A stretch of DNA of 11,236 bases from NCBI GenBank assembly GCA_035457505.1, contig DATIBL010000106.1, positions 1 to 11,236 on the forward strand, given 5' to 3'. This document shows, piece by piece, positions 1 through 7,360 of this stretch; position 1 is the stretch's first letter; each line of letters opens with the position of its first letter. Both the position numbers and the translations under genes were made by a program. The notes below the pieces were generated by a model that saw only the letters and a program-made list of their open reading frames with translations, ran no database searches and was not told the origin of the DNA. This DNA comes from DATIBL01 sp035457505 (GTDB taxonomy: Bacteria > Patescibacteriota > Minisyncoccia > Phycocordibacterales > UBA6899).

Positions 1-720
1 GAACTGCATATCTCGATCTTGCTGGAGAATATGCGCCGCGAGGGATATGAGGTTCAGGTCTCGCAGCCACGCGTCATCATCAAAGACGTGGATGGCGTAA
101 CATCCGAGCCGTTCGAGGAAATCACGATCGACGTACCGTCCGAATTCCAGGGCATCGTGATCGAACGCCTCGGAAAGCGTGCGGCGATCATGACGCACAT
201 GGCACCGCATGGCGGCGGAGTGCGCATGATGTTTGAGGGGCCGACGCGCGGATTGCTGGGTTATCGCGGACAGTTTGTCGTCGATACGAAGGGGCTCGGC
301 ATCATGGCGTCCCGCGTGATCGGATTTCGCCCGCATGCAGGAGCGATCGAGAAGCGCGCAGTGGGGTCGATGGTGTCGATGGCGAGCGGAAAGGCGCTCG
401 GATACTCACTGTCTAATCTTCAGACGCGCGGCGAACTCTATATCGGACCCAACGTCGAAGTATATGAGGGCATGGTCATTGGCAATACCGCAAAGGGCGA
501 TGAGATGCCGGTGAATCCGACCAAAGGAAAGCAGCTCACAAACATGCGCGCGTCAGGAACCGATGATGCGCTCAATCTGATCCCCCCGCACCCGATCGGG
601 ATCGAGAACGGCCTCGAGGTCATGGCGGAAGATGAATATCTTGAGATCACTCCGAAGAGCGTCCGTCTCCGGAAGCGAGAACTGACCGAAACCGACCGTT
701 CTCGTGCTCGGCGCAACTAG
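1..720 (+). CDS. typA: TypA/BipA translational GTPase, C-terminal part (5' end outside window)
   Basis: The reading frame is open from base 1 (ELHISILLENMRREGYEV) to a TAG at 718-720, giving 239 codons of a protein that is usually about 600 residues, so the GTPase and domain II lie upstream of the window. What remains matches the EF-G-like domain III end, domain V and the TypA-specific C-terminal domain. Recognisable family blocks are GELH(I/L)SIL at the very start (its G is cut off), EPFEEITIDVP, PTRGLLGYRGQF, LQTRGELYIGPNVEVYEGM, the near-invariant KQLTNMRASGTD, and the closing RLRKRELTETDR, which parallels E. coli BipA. TypA binds the ribosome in EF-G fashion and supports ribosome assembly and stress or cold growth; it is cytoplasmic. 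There is no convincing intrinsic terminator after it. The internal TTG at 19 is not the true start, because homology continues before it. Confidence 0.96.
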   Translation, partial: ELHISILLENMRREGYEVQVSQPRVIIKDVDGVTSEPFEEITIDVPSEFQGIVIERLGKRAAIMTHMAPHGGGVRMMFEGPTRGLLGYRGQFVVDTKGLGIMASRVIGFRPHAGAIEKRAVGSMVSMASGKALGYSLSNLQTRGELYIGPNVEVYEGMVIGNTAKGDEMPVNPTKGKQLTNMRASGTDDALNLIPPHPIGIENGLEVMAEDEYLEITPKSVRLRKRELTETDRSRARRN

Positions 721-800
721 CACCTCGTGCCCGGGTGCAATATCTCTTGACACAGCCCGCCTTTGGCCGAGCTGTTGAGTTTTCGGGGCCGCGGTGCTTG

Positions 801-818
801 AATACTCCATGGAGTATT
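801..818. promoter_or_regulatory. 18-bp perfect palindrome upstream of the oxidoreductase gene (candidate operator)
   Basis: AATACTCCATGGAGTATT is a perfect inverted repeat with no spacer, 73 bp before the ATG at 892, in the 171-bp gap between typA and the oxidoreductase gene. The left arm contains AATACT, one base from the TATACT boxes seen before other genes here, so a dimeric regulator bound to the palindrome could cover the -10 of this gene. No good -35 was found at normal spacing; TTGAGT at 775-780 is 20 bp away. With no loop and no U-run it is a poor terminator. The operator role is inferred from symmetry and position. Confidence 0.5.
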
Positions 819-880
819 TCACTCGAGTCCTTTGAGAACACCCTGAAGCAGAGGGGGCGGATTCGGGTATCCACAACACG

Positions 881-886
881 AGGAGG
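881..886 (+). promoter_or_regulatory. Strong Shine-Dalgarno (AGGAGG) for the oxidoreductase gene
   Basis: AGGAGG ends five bases before the ATG at 892. It fixes the start and shows that this genome uses canonical ribosome binding for leadered genes, unlike several other genes in the window. Confidence 0.85.
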
Positions 887-891
887 GTCGT

Positions 892-3800
892 ATGAACGAC
901 GCATTGGCTGATCTGAAATTCGGCTTCGATGGTCCTTCGGCGGACACGCCAAAATGGTGTACAGGTCTGCAGGCGCTCATCGTTCTGCTTGCTCTGCGCA
1001 AGCGGTGTGATGCCGCGAAAGGTCTTGCGACTCGCGGGTATGTTTCTGGCTATCGCGGATCGCCGCTTGCTGGCCTCGATAAAGAACTCGAACGTGCACG
1101 CGATATTCTTCGCGCGCACGAGATCGTCTTCGAACCGGGGATGAACGAGGCATTTGCTGCGGGTGCCGTACTCGGAACCCAAGGGCTGCGATACTTCGAC
1201 GCCACCTGCGACGGAGTTTTCGGTCTTTGGTATGGAAAGCATCCGGGGCTCCTCCAGGCGCTCGATGCGATCGACCACGCGAACTTCGCGGGAATGCACG
1301 AGCATGGAGGCGTTCTTCTTGTCTCTGGCGATGATCATGGATGCAAATCCTCCACGAAGCAATCGCAATCGGATCTCGACTTTGTTGCGCGCGCGATTCC
1401 GTATATCGCGCCGTCGTCCGTCGACGATATCGTGCGGCTCGGATTGCATGCCTATGAGATCTCACGGATCGCGGGGGTCGCAGTCGGCCTCAAAATGGTT
1501 GCTGACCTCGCCGATTCGACTGGACTCGTCGATCTCGCGTCCATCCGGGCGCACGATCCATCTTTCCCGCCAAGAGAATATCTTGGTGCGGAGTATCCGG
1601 ACGGCCCGCCGCTCTCTCACGACTCGGTCTATGACCCTAAGCGGCAGCATCAGATCTATCTTGAGCGAAAGCTCGAATTGGTCCGCGAATATGTCCGCTG
1701 GAATCATCTCGACCGGGTCATTCATGCCTGCCCTGGCGCGCATCTTGGCATCGTCTCCTCGGGGACGACGTCGGGAGAAGTGCTCCAGGCACTCGAAATG
1801 CTCGGACCGTGGGCGGAGGCGCGCGTGGCGCTCTTCCGTGTCGCGGTGCCGTGGCCGCTCGAGAAAAGCGCCGTTCTGCGTTTCGTCTCATCGCATTTTG
1901 AGACTCTCGTCATCGAGGAGCTCCGCGGTGTGATCGAACCGCAGCTGAAAGCGTATTGCTTCGACGAGGTGTCGGCTCGACCGCGCTCGGTTATCGGAAA
2001 ATGGGAACCGCATCGGCTCCTCTCCGATGCCGATGAACTTGATGCAGCAAAGATCGCGCTTGCGATCGCTGCTCGCCTTGAGGTCCTCTATCTGTCGGAT
2101 CAGACTGCTGCCGCTGAGCTTCAGCTCGCGCGGACGCGGATCGCCCGATTTGTGGATGACGCATCGCGTAAGCTTCTCCTTCCGGCGCGAAAATCGATGT
2201 ACTGCGCGGGATGCCCGCACAATACGTCGACGCGCGTTCCAGAGGGGTCGAAGGCGATCGCCGGCATCGGATGCCACTTCATGGCGAAGTGGATCATGCC
2301 AGGGACCAATCTCTATACGGCCATGGGCGTCGAAGGATCGCCCTGGCTTGGAGTGCGGCACTTTGTGAAAGATCGGCACGCTTTCGTCAATTTGGGCGAT
2401 GGTACGTTCTTTCACTCCGGATCGCTCGCGATCCGCGCTGCGGTTGCACAGCACGCACGCGTGACGTTCAAAGTGCTCTACAACGATGCGGTCGCCATGA
2501 CTGGCGGCCAGAAGGTCGACGGGGAACTTTCCGTCGAAAAGGTCGTTGCGATCATTCTTGCGGAAGGCGTTCGGCGCATTGCGGTCGTTTCGGAGAAGCC
2601 GGAGCACTACGATGCGAGCTTCACCGACGTGTCGCCCGATACGCTCACGATCCATCATCGCGACGATCTCGCCTCAGTCGAGCAGGAGCTTGCGTCATTC
2701 TTTGGCGTTTCGGTCATCGTCTATGAGCAGACCTGCGCGGCAGAAAAACGCCGCAGAAGGAAGCATGGGACGGAGCCCGACCCGGATCGCCGCCTCTTCA
2801 TCAATCCGGCAGTCTGCGAAGGTTGCGGAGATTGCGGAATCGCGTCTAATTGCGTCGCGATCCATCCGCTCGAAACGCCGGAGGGAACGAAGCGCACGAT
2901 CGACCAATCGACATGCAACAAGGACTACTCGTGCGTTAAAGGATTCTGTCCGAGTTTTGTGTCTCTCTCTGGGGCGCGCCGCAGGGTTCTTCCTGTTCCG
3001 AACGTGCAGGTTCCTGATCCGCTGCTCCCGCTTTTGACTGGCCGGTTCTCCGTGATCATTCCGGGAGTTGGAGGGACTGGCGTCGTAACAGTGGCGCAGA
3101 TTCTTGGCACCGCCGGCGTCCTTGCCGGATATGCCTCAGCTGTGCTCGACAAGACCGGCATGGCGCAGAAAAATGGAAAGGTCGACAGCGATGTGACCTT
3201 CGATCTGCCCGCGCGAAAGATCGCGCACGCAAAGATCCCTCCCGGCGGAGCGGACTTGATGATCGCCTGCGATCTCGTCTCTGCCACTGCGGAAGATATC
3301 CGTTCGCGGATGCGCGAGAATGCGCTGCTTGCGGCAAATATGCATGCGACGCCGACGGCGGATTTCGTCACGAATCCCGCCGCGCGCATCGAACCTGAAA
3401 AGCATCTTGCTGCGCTATGCGACCGGTTTCATCCGGCCCGTATTGTCCGGCTCGATGCTCTCGATCTTGCGGAGCGATATTTCGCCAGCGCACAGTATGC
3501 GAACATGATCATGCTCGGCGCTGCATGGCAGTCTGCCATGCTCCCGATCGCGCGTGATCCGATCCAGACCGCGATCACGCTGAACGGCGTGCACGTTGAG
3601 GCGAATACTCTCGCGTTTATGCTTGGGCGAATCGCCGTTGCATCGCCGGAAGCACTTCTGGAACCCCGTCGGGCGGAGCCTCCTCGCGAGCTTCCGGACC
3701 TGATAGATCACTTCACGAAGATGCTCACGGACTACCAGGATGCATCCTATGCGCGGAAATATCGCGCTACGATCGCCCGAACGCTCGGGCGCGAGCGCGA

Positions 3801-4392
3801 GGTCAAGGATGTCAGCGCGCCGTTCGCACTCACGCGCGCTGTTGCCATGACCTATCCGCGATTGCTTGCGTACAAGGACGAGTACGAGGTCGCCCGGCTT
3901 TTCACTGGCGGGCAGTTCCTCGAGCGGCTCGCAGCGGAGTTCGAGCATATCGACCGCATCACGTTCCACATGGCGCCGCCCCTCTTTGCGCGCAAAGATC
4001 CCGAGACCGGGCACCTGCGCAAATCAACCTACGGGCCGTGGATGCTCTTCGCGATGAGACTTCTCGCGCGACTGAAGGGCCTTCGCGGTACCCGCTTCGA
4101 TCCGTTCGGATATTCTCATGATCGGAAGCTCGAACGGGAAATCATCGCGCACTACGAAGAGAAACTCGCCGTCGTCCTTCGGGGTCTGACTGCAGAGAAT
4201 CTTCCGGCAGCGATCGCGCTGGTCTCGATCGACGCCGATGTGCGCGGATTCGGGCATGTGAAAGAAGCCTCGCTTGCACACATGCGTGAGCGGGAAGAAA
4301 GGCTTTGGAAAGCGTTTCGGGATCCGTCCCGCAGCTCGCACGAACCCGGATCACGCTTCAAGGGTATTCGCATTGTTTCTGCATCTTCATAA
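892..4392 (+). CDS. Fused indolepyruvate/2-oxoacid:ferredoxin oxidoreductase (single-chain, 1166 aa)
   Basis: Enzymes of this family decarboxylate a 2-oxo acid with CoA to acyl-CoA and CO2 and reduce ferredoxin, using thiamine diphosphate (TPP) and Fe-S clusters in the cytoplasm. Order of parts: N-terminal pyrimidine-binding domain about 20-240, with GYRGSPLAG (53-61), GVFGLWYGKHPG (108-119) and GDDHGCKSST (146-155); a transketolase-C-like domain about 270-400; the TPP domain about 430-610, with CAGCPHNT (438-445), C461 and the Mg-binding GDGTF (502-506); an Fe-S segment with C642, C645, C648, C654 and then C675, C680, C686; a gamma-type 2-oxoacid oxidoreductase domain beginning IPGVGGTGVV (723-732); and a C-terminal extension about 890-1166 resembling the DUF6537 region. 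This is the alpha-plus-beta fusion typical of Proteobacteria, full length and with its motifs intact. The substrate cannot be read from the sequence and could be aromatic or branched-chain 2-oxo acids. The downstream amino acid dehydrogenase supports an amino acid catabolic role. Confidence 0.93.
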   Translation: MNDALADLKFGFDGPSADTPKWCTGLQALIVLLALRKRCDAAKGLATRGYVSGYRGSPLAGLDKELERARDILRAHEIVFEPGMNEAFAAGAVLGTQGLRYFDATCDGVFGLWYGKHPGLLQALDAIDHANFAGMHEHGGVLLVSGDDHGCKSSTKQSQSDLDFVARAIPYIAPSSVDDIVRLGLHAYEISRIAGVAVGLKMVADLADSTGLVDLASIRAHDPSFPPREYLGAEYPDGPPLSHDSVYDPKRQHQIYLERKLELVREYVRWNHLDRVIHACPGAHLGIVSSGTTSGEVLQALEMLGPWAEARVALFRVAVPWPLEKSAVLRFVSSHFETLVIEELRGVIEPQLKAYCFDEVSARPRSVIGKWEPHRLLSDADELDAAKIALAIAARLEVLYLSDQTAAAELQLARTRIARFVDDASRKLLLPARKSMYCAGCPHNTSTRVPEGSKAIAGIGCHFMAKWIMPGTNLYTAMGVEGSPWLGVRHFVKDRHAFVNLGDGTFFHSGSLAIRAAVAQHARVTFKVLYNDAVAMTGGQKVDGELSVEKVVAIILAEGVRRIAVVSEKPEHYDASFTDVSPDTLTIHHRDDLASVEQELASFFGVSVIVYEQTCAAEKRRRRKHGTEPDPDRRLFINPAVCEGCGDCGIASNCVAIHPLETPEGTKRTIDQSTCNKDYSCVKGFCPSFVSLSGARRRVLPVPNVQVPDPLLPLLTGRFSVIIPGVGGTGVVTVAQILGTAGVLAGYASAVLDKTGMAQKNGKVDSDVTFDLPARKIAHAKIPPGGADLMIACDLVSATAEDIRSRMRENALLAANMHATPTADFVTNPAARIEPEKHLAALCDRFHPARIVRLDALDLAERYFASAQYANMIMLGAAWQSAMLPIARDPIQTAITLNGVHVEANTLAFMLGRIAVASPEALLEPRRAEPPRELPDLIDHFTKMLTDYQDASYARKYRATIARTLGREREVKDVSAPFALTRAVAMTYPRLLAYKDEYEVARLFTGGQFLERLAAEFEHIDRITFHMAPPLFARKDPETGHLRKSTYGPWMLFAMRLLARLKGLRGTRFDPFGYSHDRKLEREIIAHYEEKLAVVLRGLTAENLPAAIALVSIDADVRGFGHVKEASLAHMREREERLWKAFRDPSRSSHEPGSRFKGIRIVSASS

Positions 4393-4396
4393 CATG

Positions 4397-4424
4397 CTCC
4401 GTCCGGGATCCCGGGCGGAGTTTT
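4397..4424 (+). terminator. Intrinsic terminator after the oxidoreductase gene
   Basis: Arms 4397-4406 (CTCCGTCCGG) and 4411-4420 (CCGGGCGGAG) form a 10-bp GC-rich stem, with one G-T pair and a GATC loop, followed by TTTT, then CA and another TTTT. It starts four bases after the TAA. It separates the oxidoreductase transcript from the dehydrogenase gene. Confidence 0.9.
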
Positions 4425-4438
4425 CATTTTCTCGACCC

Positions 4439-4467
4439 TTTACGAGTACTGGAGGGACACGTAGGAT
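4439..4467 (+). promoter_or_regulatory. Possible promoter of the amino acid dehydrogenase
   Basis: TTTACG (4439-4444) and TAGGAT (4462-4467) are separated by exactly 17 bp; each matches four of six consensus bases. The pair lies between the upstream terminator and the RBS, where a promoter is needed, and would give a leader of about 25 nt. The elements are weak, so this rests mainly on position. Confidence 0.4.
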
Positions 4468-4487
4468 ACGCTCGGACGCAGAAAGAC

Positions 4488-4493
4488 AAGGAG
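4488..4493 (+). promoter_or_regulatory. Shine-Dalgarno (AAGGAG) deciding the dehydrogenase start
   Basis: AAGGAG lies six bases before the ATG at 4500. The frame is open further upstream to an ATG at 4305 inside the oxidoreductase gene, but that extension would read through the terminator and has no family similarity. This RBS therefore decides for 4500. Confidence 0.8.
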
Positions 4494-4499
4494 TCTGCC

Positions 4500-5648
4500 A
4501 TGACGATCGAACATATCCGGATTCGCACCAAGGAAATCGGAGCAAAGAAGCGCGTCAAAGTATGGAATCGCACGTTGACCCTCGATCTTGCAAAGGTGCG
4601 CACGCACGACGAGCTCAATTTCTTTTTTGATCCCGCGACCGGCATGCGCCTAGTGATCGCGATCTATAATACGCATTATCCGCAGGCCCTCGGGGGAATG
4701 CGGATGCATGTATATCCTGATCGCATGGGTCCCGTGACTGATGTCCTCCGTCTCTCTGAGGGAATGTGGCACAAGGCACTGATGGCCGAGGTGGAGTTCG
4801 ATGGCGCAAAGTCCGTCATCAACAACGATCCGTTCACGGAAAAGTCGCCTGCTCTGCTTGCTGCCGTGGGGGATTGCATCGAGATGCTCGCCGGGCGCTA
4901 TGTCGGCGGAGAGGACCTGCATATGTACCAGAAGGACTGCTTGGCAGTTGCCGAGCGGACAACGCATGTCGGCGGAACGACATCGGGCGGAGCCGACCTC
5001 GTCTCGCCGGATACGGCCTATGGCGTAGTGCAGGCGATTCTTGCGACCAGCGAGTTCCTTCGCGAAGGGAGGCAGCTCGGCGATATGTCGTTTGCGGTTC
5101 AGGGCGCAGGAAAGGTCGGCTATCATGTAATCGAGCGGCTCGTGCTGCATGGTGCGCGCGTCTACGTCTCTGAGGTTGCGGATGCCAACAATTGGTCGAA
5201 GGCAGAACGGGTTGCGCGTGAATTCGGCGCAATTCCGGTCCGCGATCTCGACGAGTTCTATCGGCTCCCCGTGGACGGCTTTGTTCCATGCGCGGTCGGC
5301 GGGATACTGAACGATAAGACGATCGATCTCCTTCGGGCGAAGTTTGTCGTCGGATCGGCCAACAATCAGCTGCTCGCCCCGGAACACGGCGCGCTTCTCC
5401 ATCGGAAGGGGATTCTCTACGGAATCGACTTTGTCGCGAATGCCGGAGGGTTGATCCATCTTGCGCATGAGAAGGACGAGAGTTCCGAGGTAGAGGTCCG
5501 CGAACACATTGCGCGGATCACTCACGGAAAGATGCTCGCGATCTACGAGCATGCCGCATCGAACAATATTCCGACCACGGTCGCCGCTACTCGGTTCCTT
5601 GCAAAGCGGGAGATCGAGCTGAGGCAACCAAAGAAGCGTCTGAAGTAG
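4500..5648 (+). CDS. Glu/Leu/Phe/Val dehydrogenase family protein, leucine-dehydrogenase-like (382 aa)
   Basis: It would catalyse reversible NAD(P)-dependent oxidative deamination of an amino acid to its 2-oxo acid in the cytoplasm. The N-terminal catalytic domain carries ALGGMRM (63-69), GMWHK with K92, DGAK with K104, and GED with D139, which align with the substrate and catalytic lysines and the aspartate of leucine dehydrogenase (K68, K80, D115 in the Bacillus enzyme). The Rossmann domain has VQGAGKVG (200-207) and an acidic residue E225 after the second strand, which favours NAD over NADP. Later blocks PCAVGG, GSANNQL and NAGGLI are typical of the family, and the length is close to leucine dehydrogenase. 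Exact substrate specificity (Leu, Val or Phe) is not readable. It follows the oxidoreductase that could consume its product, and converges on the response regulator gene with a shared hairpin between them. Confidence 0.9.
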   Translation: MTIEHIRIRTKEIGAKKRVKVWNRTLTLDLAKVRTHDELNFFFDPATGMRLVIAIYNTHYPQALGGMRMHVYPDRMGPVTDVLRLSEGMWHKALMAEVEFDGAKSVINNDPFTEKSPALLAAVGDCIEMLAGRYVGGEDLHMYQKDCLAVAERTTHVGGTTSGGADLVSPDTAYGVVQAILATSEFLREGRQLGDMSFAVQGAGKVGYHVIERLVLHGARVYVSEVADANNWSKAERVAREFGAIPVRDLDEFYRLPVDGFVPCAVGGILNDKTIDLLRAKFVVGSANNQLLAPEHGALLHRKGILYGIDFVANAGGLIHLAHEKDESSEVEVREHIARITHGKMLAIYEHAASNNIPTTVAATRFLAKREIELRQPKKRLK

Positions 5649-5663
5649 CCGCTCTCGTCATCT

Positions 5664-5697
5664 AAACAGCGTATCGTTTGTTTGATACGCTGTTTTT
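5664..5697. terminator. Bidirectional terminator between convergent genes
   Basis: AAACAGCGTATC (5664-5675) and GATACGCTGTTT (5684-5695) form a perfect 12-bp stem with an 8-base loop. On the plus strand T5693-T5697 give the U-run for the dehydrogenase transcript. On the minus strand the run is only TTT before AGATG, so termination of the response regulator transcript is probably weaker. The response regulator stop codon begins right next to it. Confidence 0.88.
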
Positions 5698-6513
5698 CTA
5701 TAATGCCTTTGTGCGTGCCAGAACGTCTTCGGCGTGCGCGATGATCTCGCTCGGGGAAACGTTCGCTTTGATGATGTATTCCACCGCGCCAAGCGACAGT
5801 CCGCGCTCGATATCGTGCTTCTGCCCCAAGTTCGAGATGATGATGACGGGAATGTTTTTGAATCGGTCATCTTTTTTGAGCACGGTGAGAAACTCGAAGC
5901 CATTCATGTCGGGGAGCATAATATCGAGAAGGATCAAACTGATCGGCTGCTCTGCGAGGATTTCGGTGGCGCGGCCGACGCTCATGGCGACCTCGACGCG
6001 ATGGTGGCGCTCTTCGAATTTGTATCTCAAGAGATCGACGAGGAATTCTTCATCTTCGATGATCAAGACGGTCTCGGGACCGTGTGCCCCGGAGTTGGAG
6101 TGTTCTCCCGCAATATCTTTGGGATCGTTCGGGCGGGTGATGCCGAAAAACGCGTCGATCTTCCCAAGAACTTCGCTCGGGGTCATATTCGCTTTGACCA
6201 AGCTTTCGACTGCGCCGAGCGTGCGAAGATGCTCAAGCTCGATCGGCTGACCGGAGTTTGAGATGATGATGACCGCAGTATGGTCAAGTAATTTTTCTTG
6301 CCGCATTACTTCGAGAACGCCATAGCCATCGAGCACCGGCATGAGCATGTCGAGGAGAATAAGATCGGGTTTCTTGTCTCGAATCTGCGCAAGTCCTTCG
6401 TCGCCATTTTTTGCAGCAAGAACGTCGTATCCGCCCCGTTCCAGCTCCTTTTTGAGGAGCATAAGGAGGATCTCGTCGTCTTCGATGATCCCGACAGTTT
6501 TCCCAAGCTTCAT
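5698..6513 (-). CDS. Orphan response regulator made of two receiver (REC) domains (271 aa)
   Basis: Two complete receiver domains are joined by a flexible linker (about residues 125-146), with no DNA-binding or enzymatic output domain. REC1 (about 6-124) has the acidic triad E11-D12-D13, phospho-acceptor D55 in LLDMLMP, S85 and K107. REC2 (about 147-268) has E153-D154-E155, D197 in LLDIMLP, S227 and K249. All residues needed for phosphorylation are present in both. The two halves are clearly duplicates: both read VIIISN then G-Q, and both have KAN followed by a PSE helix; a 14-base identical stretch, GAGATGATGATGAC in plus-strand bases, occurs at 5834-5847 and 6260-6273, exactly 142 codons apart. 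Such proteins act through protein-protein contact or as phosphate relays or sinks. No histidine kinase is adjacent, so the partner is unknown. The ATG has no RBS and sits six bases after TATACT, suggesting a leaderless transcript. Confidence 0.93.
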   Translation of the reverse strand: MKLGKTVGIIEDDEILLMLLKKELERGGYDVLAAKNGDEGLAQIRDKKPDLILLDMLMPVLDGYGVLEVMRQEKLLDHTAVIIISNSGQPIELEHLRTLGAVESLVKANMTPSEVLGKIDAFFGITRPNDPKDIAGEHSNSGAHGPETVLIIEDEEFLVDLLRYKFEERHHRVEVAMSVGRATEILAEQPISLILLDIMLPDMNGFEFLTVLKKDDRFKNIPVIIISNLGQKHDIERGLSLGAVEYIIKANVSPSEIIAHAEDVLARTKAL

Positions 6514-6519
6514 ACATCT

Positions 6520-6525
6520 AGTATA
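6520..6525 (-). promoter_or_regulatory. -10 box (TATACT) of the response regulator gene, leaderless-type
   Basis: On the minus strand TATACT is followed by six bases and then the ATG at 6513, which places the transcription start at about the A of the ATG. No Shine-Dalgarno is present and no clear -35 was found. It overlaps the plus-strand TATAGT at 6522-6527. Confidence 0.6.
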
Positions 6526-6527
6526 GT
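6522..6527 (+). promoter_or_regulatory. Possible -10 box (TATAGT) for tlyA, overlapping the divergent box
   Basis: TATAGT lies in the 65-bp divergent gap, 51 bp before the tlyA ATG, and shares four bases with the TATACT on the other strand. No good -35 was seen. If used, the two promoters could not easily be occupied together. Confidence 0.35.
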
Positions 6528-6578
6528 ATCAGCGCTCACGGGGCATGCCTAGGGCAAGTTCCGGAAGCCCGAATTCCT

Positions 6579-7337
6579 ATGGACAAGAAACCACAAGAAC
6601 TGGAGCCTCGCCGCCTCGATGAGCTTCTTCTTGCAGGCGGCCACGCAAGCTCCCGAACGAAGGCGCAGGGCCTGATCCGCTCAGGTGCAGTTGTGGTGGA
6701 TGGCCGAACCATCGTGCGTCCCGGGGAGCGGGTCCGCCCCGATGCCGATATTCAGCTGCTGCAAAAGGAGGATCCATGGGTCTCACGCGGGGCAACAAAG
6801 CTCCTCGGTGCGCTGCTTCGTTTCGGAGTTGATCCGAAGGAGAGGGCGTGTCTCGATCTCGGGTCCTCGACGGGCGGATTCACGCAGGTCCTTCTTGCGC
6901 ACGGGGCAACGCGAGTGATCGCGGTCGATGTGGGAACCGATCAGCTCGTCGATCTCCTGCGGAGCGATCCGCGCGTAGAGGTCCGGGAGGGTACGCATGT
7001 GTCCGACCTGACCCCCGAGTCTATACCGACCGATCTTTCACTTGTGGTGATGGACCTCTCGTTCATCTCGCTCGCAAAAGTCTTTCCGATCCTCGCCTCG
7101 CTCCTGGCGCCCGGAACCGAAGTGATCGCGCTCGTGAAGCCGCAGTTCGAGGTGGGTAAAGATGCGATCAAAAAAGGGATCGTGAGAGATGCGACGCTTC
7201 GCGATGCCGCGCTTCGGGATGTGCTCGCTTCGGCCGAGTGGGCGGGATTCGTTGTAAAGGACACAATGGATTCGCCGATCGAAGGCACGGAAGGAAATCG
7301 CGAATTTCTCGCACATTTGACCAGGAGGATCTCCTGA
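6579..7337 (+). CDS. tlyA: TlyA-family rRNA (cytidine-2'-O)-methyltransferase (252 aa)
   Basis: TlyA enzymes 2'-O-methylate 23S rRNA C1920, and in the longer type also 16S C1409, using S-adenosylmethionine; they set sensitivity to capreomycin-type antibiotics. An N-terminal S4 RNA-binding domain (about 11-63, RRLDELLL through VRPDADI) is followed by WVSRGATKL (67-75) and an FtsJ/RrmJ-like methyltransferase domain with SAM motif LDLGSSTGGFT (92-102), DVGTDQL (117-123), DLSFIS (159-164), KPQFEVG (187-193) and SPIEGTEGNREFL (232-244). The catalytic tetrad of this fold can be assigned as K74, D159, K187 and E242. The protein ends soon after the last motif, as in short type I forms, which suggests 23S-only activity; this is inference. 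The ATG has only a weak GGAAG at 6563-6567. The small gene at 7373 follows 35 bp later on the same strand and probably shares its transcript. Confidence 0.93.
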   Translation: MDKKPQELEPRRLDELLLAGGHASSRTKAQGLIRSGAVVVDGRTIVRPGERVRPDADIQLLQKEDPWVSRGATKLLGALLRFGVDPKERACLDLGSSTGGFTQVLLAHGATRVIAVDVGTDQLVDLLRSDPRVEVREGTHVSDLTPESIPTDLSLVVMDLSFISLAKVFPILASLLAPGTEVIALVKPQFEVGKDAIKKGIVRDATLRDAALRDVLASAEWAGFVVKDTMDSPIEGTEGNREFLAHLTRRIS

Positions 7338-7360
7338 GATACAACAGTCGAGGATACAGA

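Noticed and set aside
720..738. GCACC...GGTGC hairpin after typA as a terminator
   Set aside because: Only a 5-bp stem with a 9-base loop and no following U-run (AATATCTC).
747..752. Consensus TTGACA as the -35 of the oxidoreductase promoter
   Set aside because: No acceptable -10 hexamer at 16-18 bp downstream (AGCTGT at 17 bp). It may be chance.
819..891. Riboswitch or attenuator in the oxidoreductase leader
   Set aside because: Only short pairings were found (ACTCGAGT at 821-828; GGAT with ATCC at 859-872), with no known aptamer core and no U-run before the RBS.
553..1449. Long minus-strand open frame (298 codons) across the typA end, the gap and the start of the oxidoreductase gene
   Set aside because: It lies opposite two clearly homologous genes, is Arg/Ser-rich without recognisable motifs, and has no RBS. 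Similar minus-strand frames at 1888-2658, 4650-5627, 6941-7735, 7662-8570 and 9449-10180 are shadows for the same reasons.
4305..4499. Upstream in-frame ATG extending the dehydrogenase by 65 residues
   Set aside because: It would overlap the oxidoreductase gene, pass through a strong terminator and add sequence absent from the family; ATG 4500 has a good RBS.
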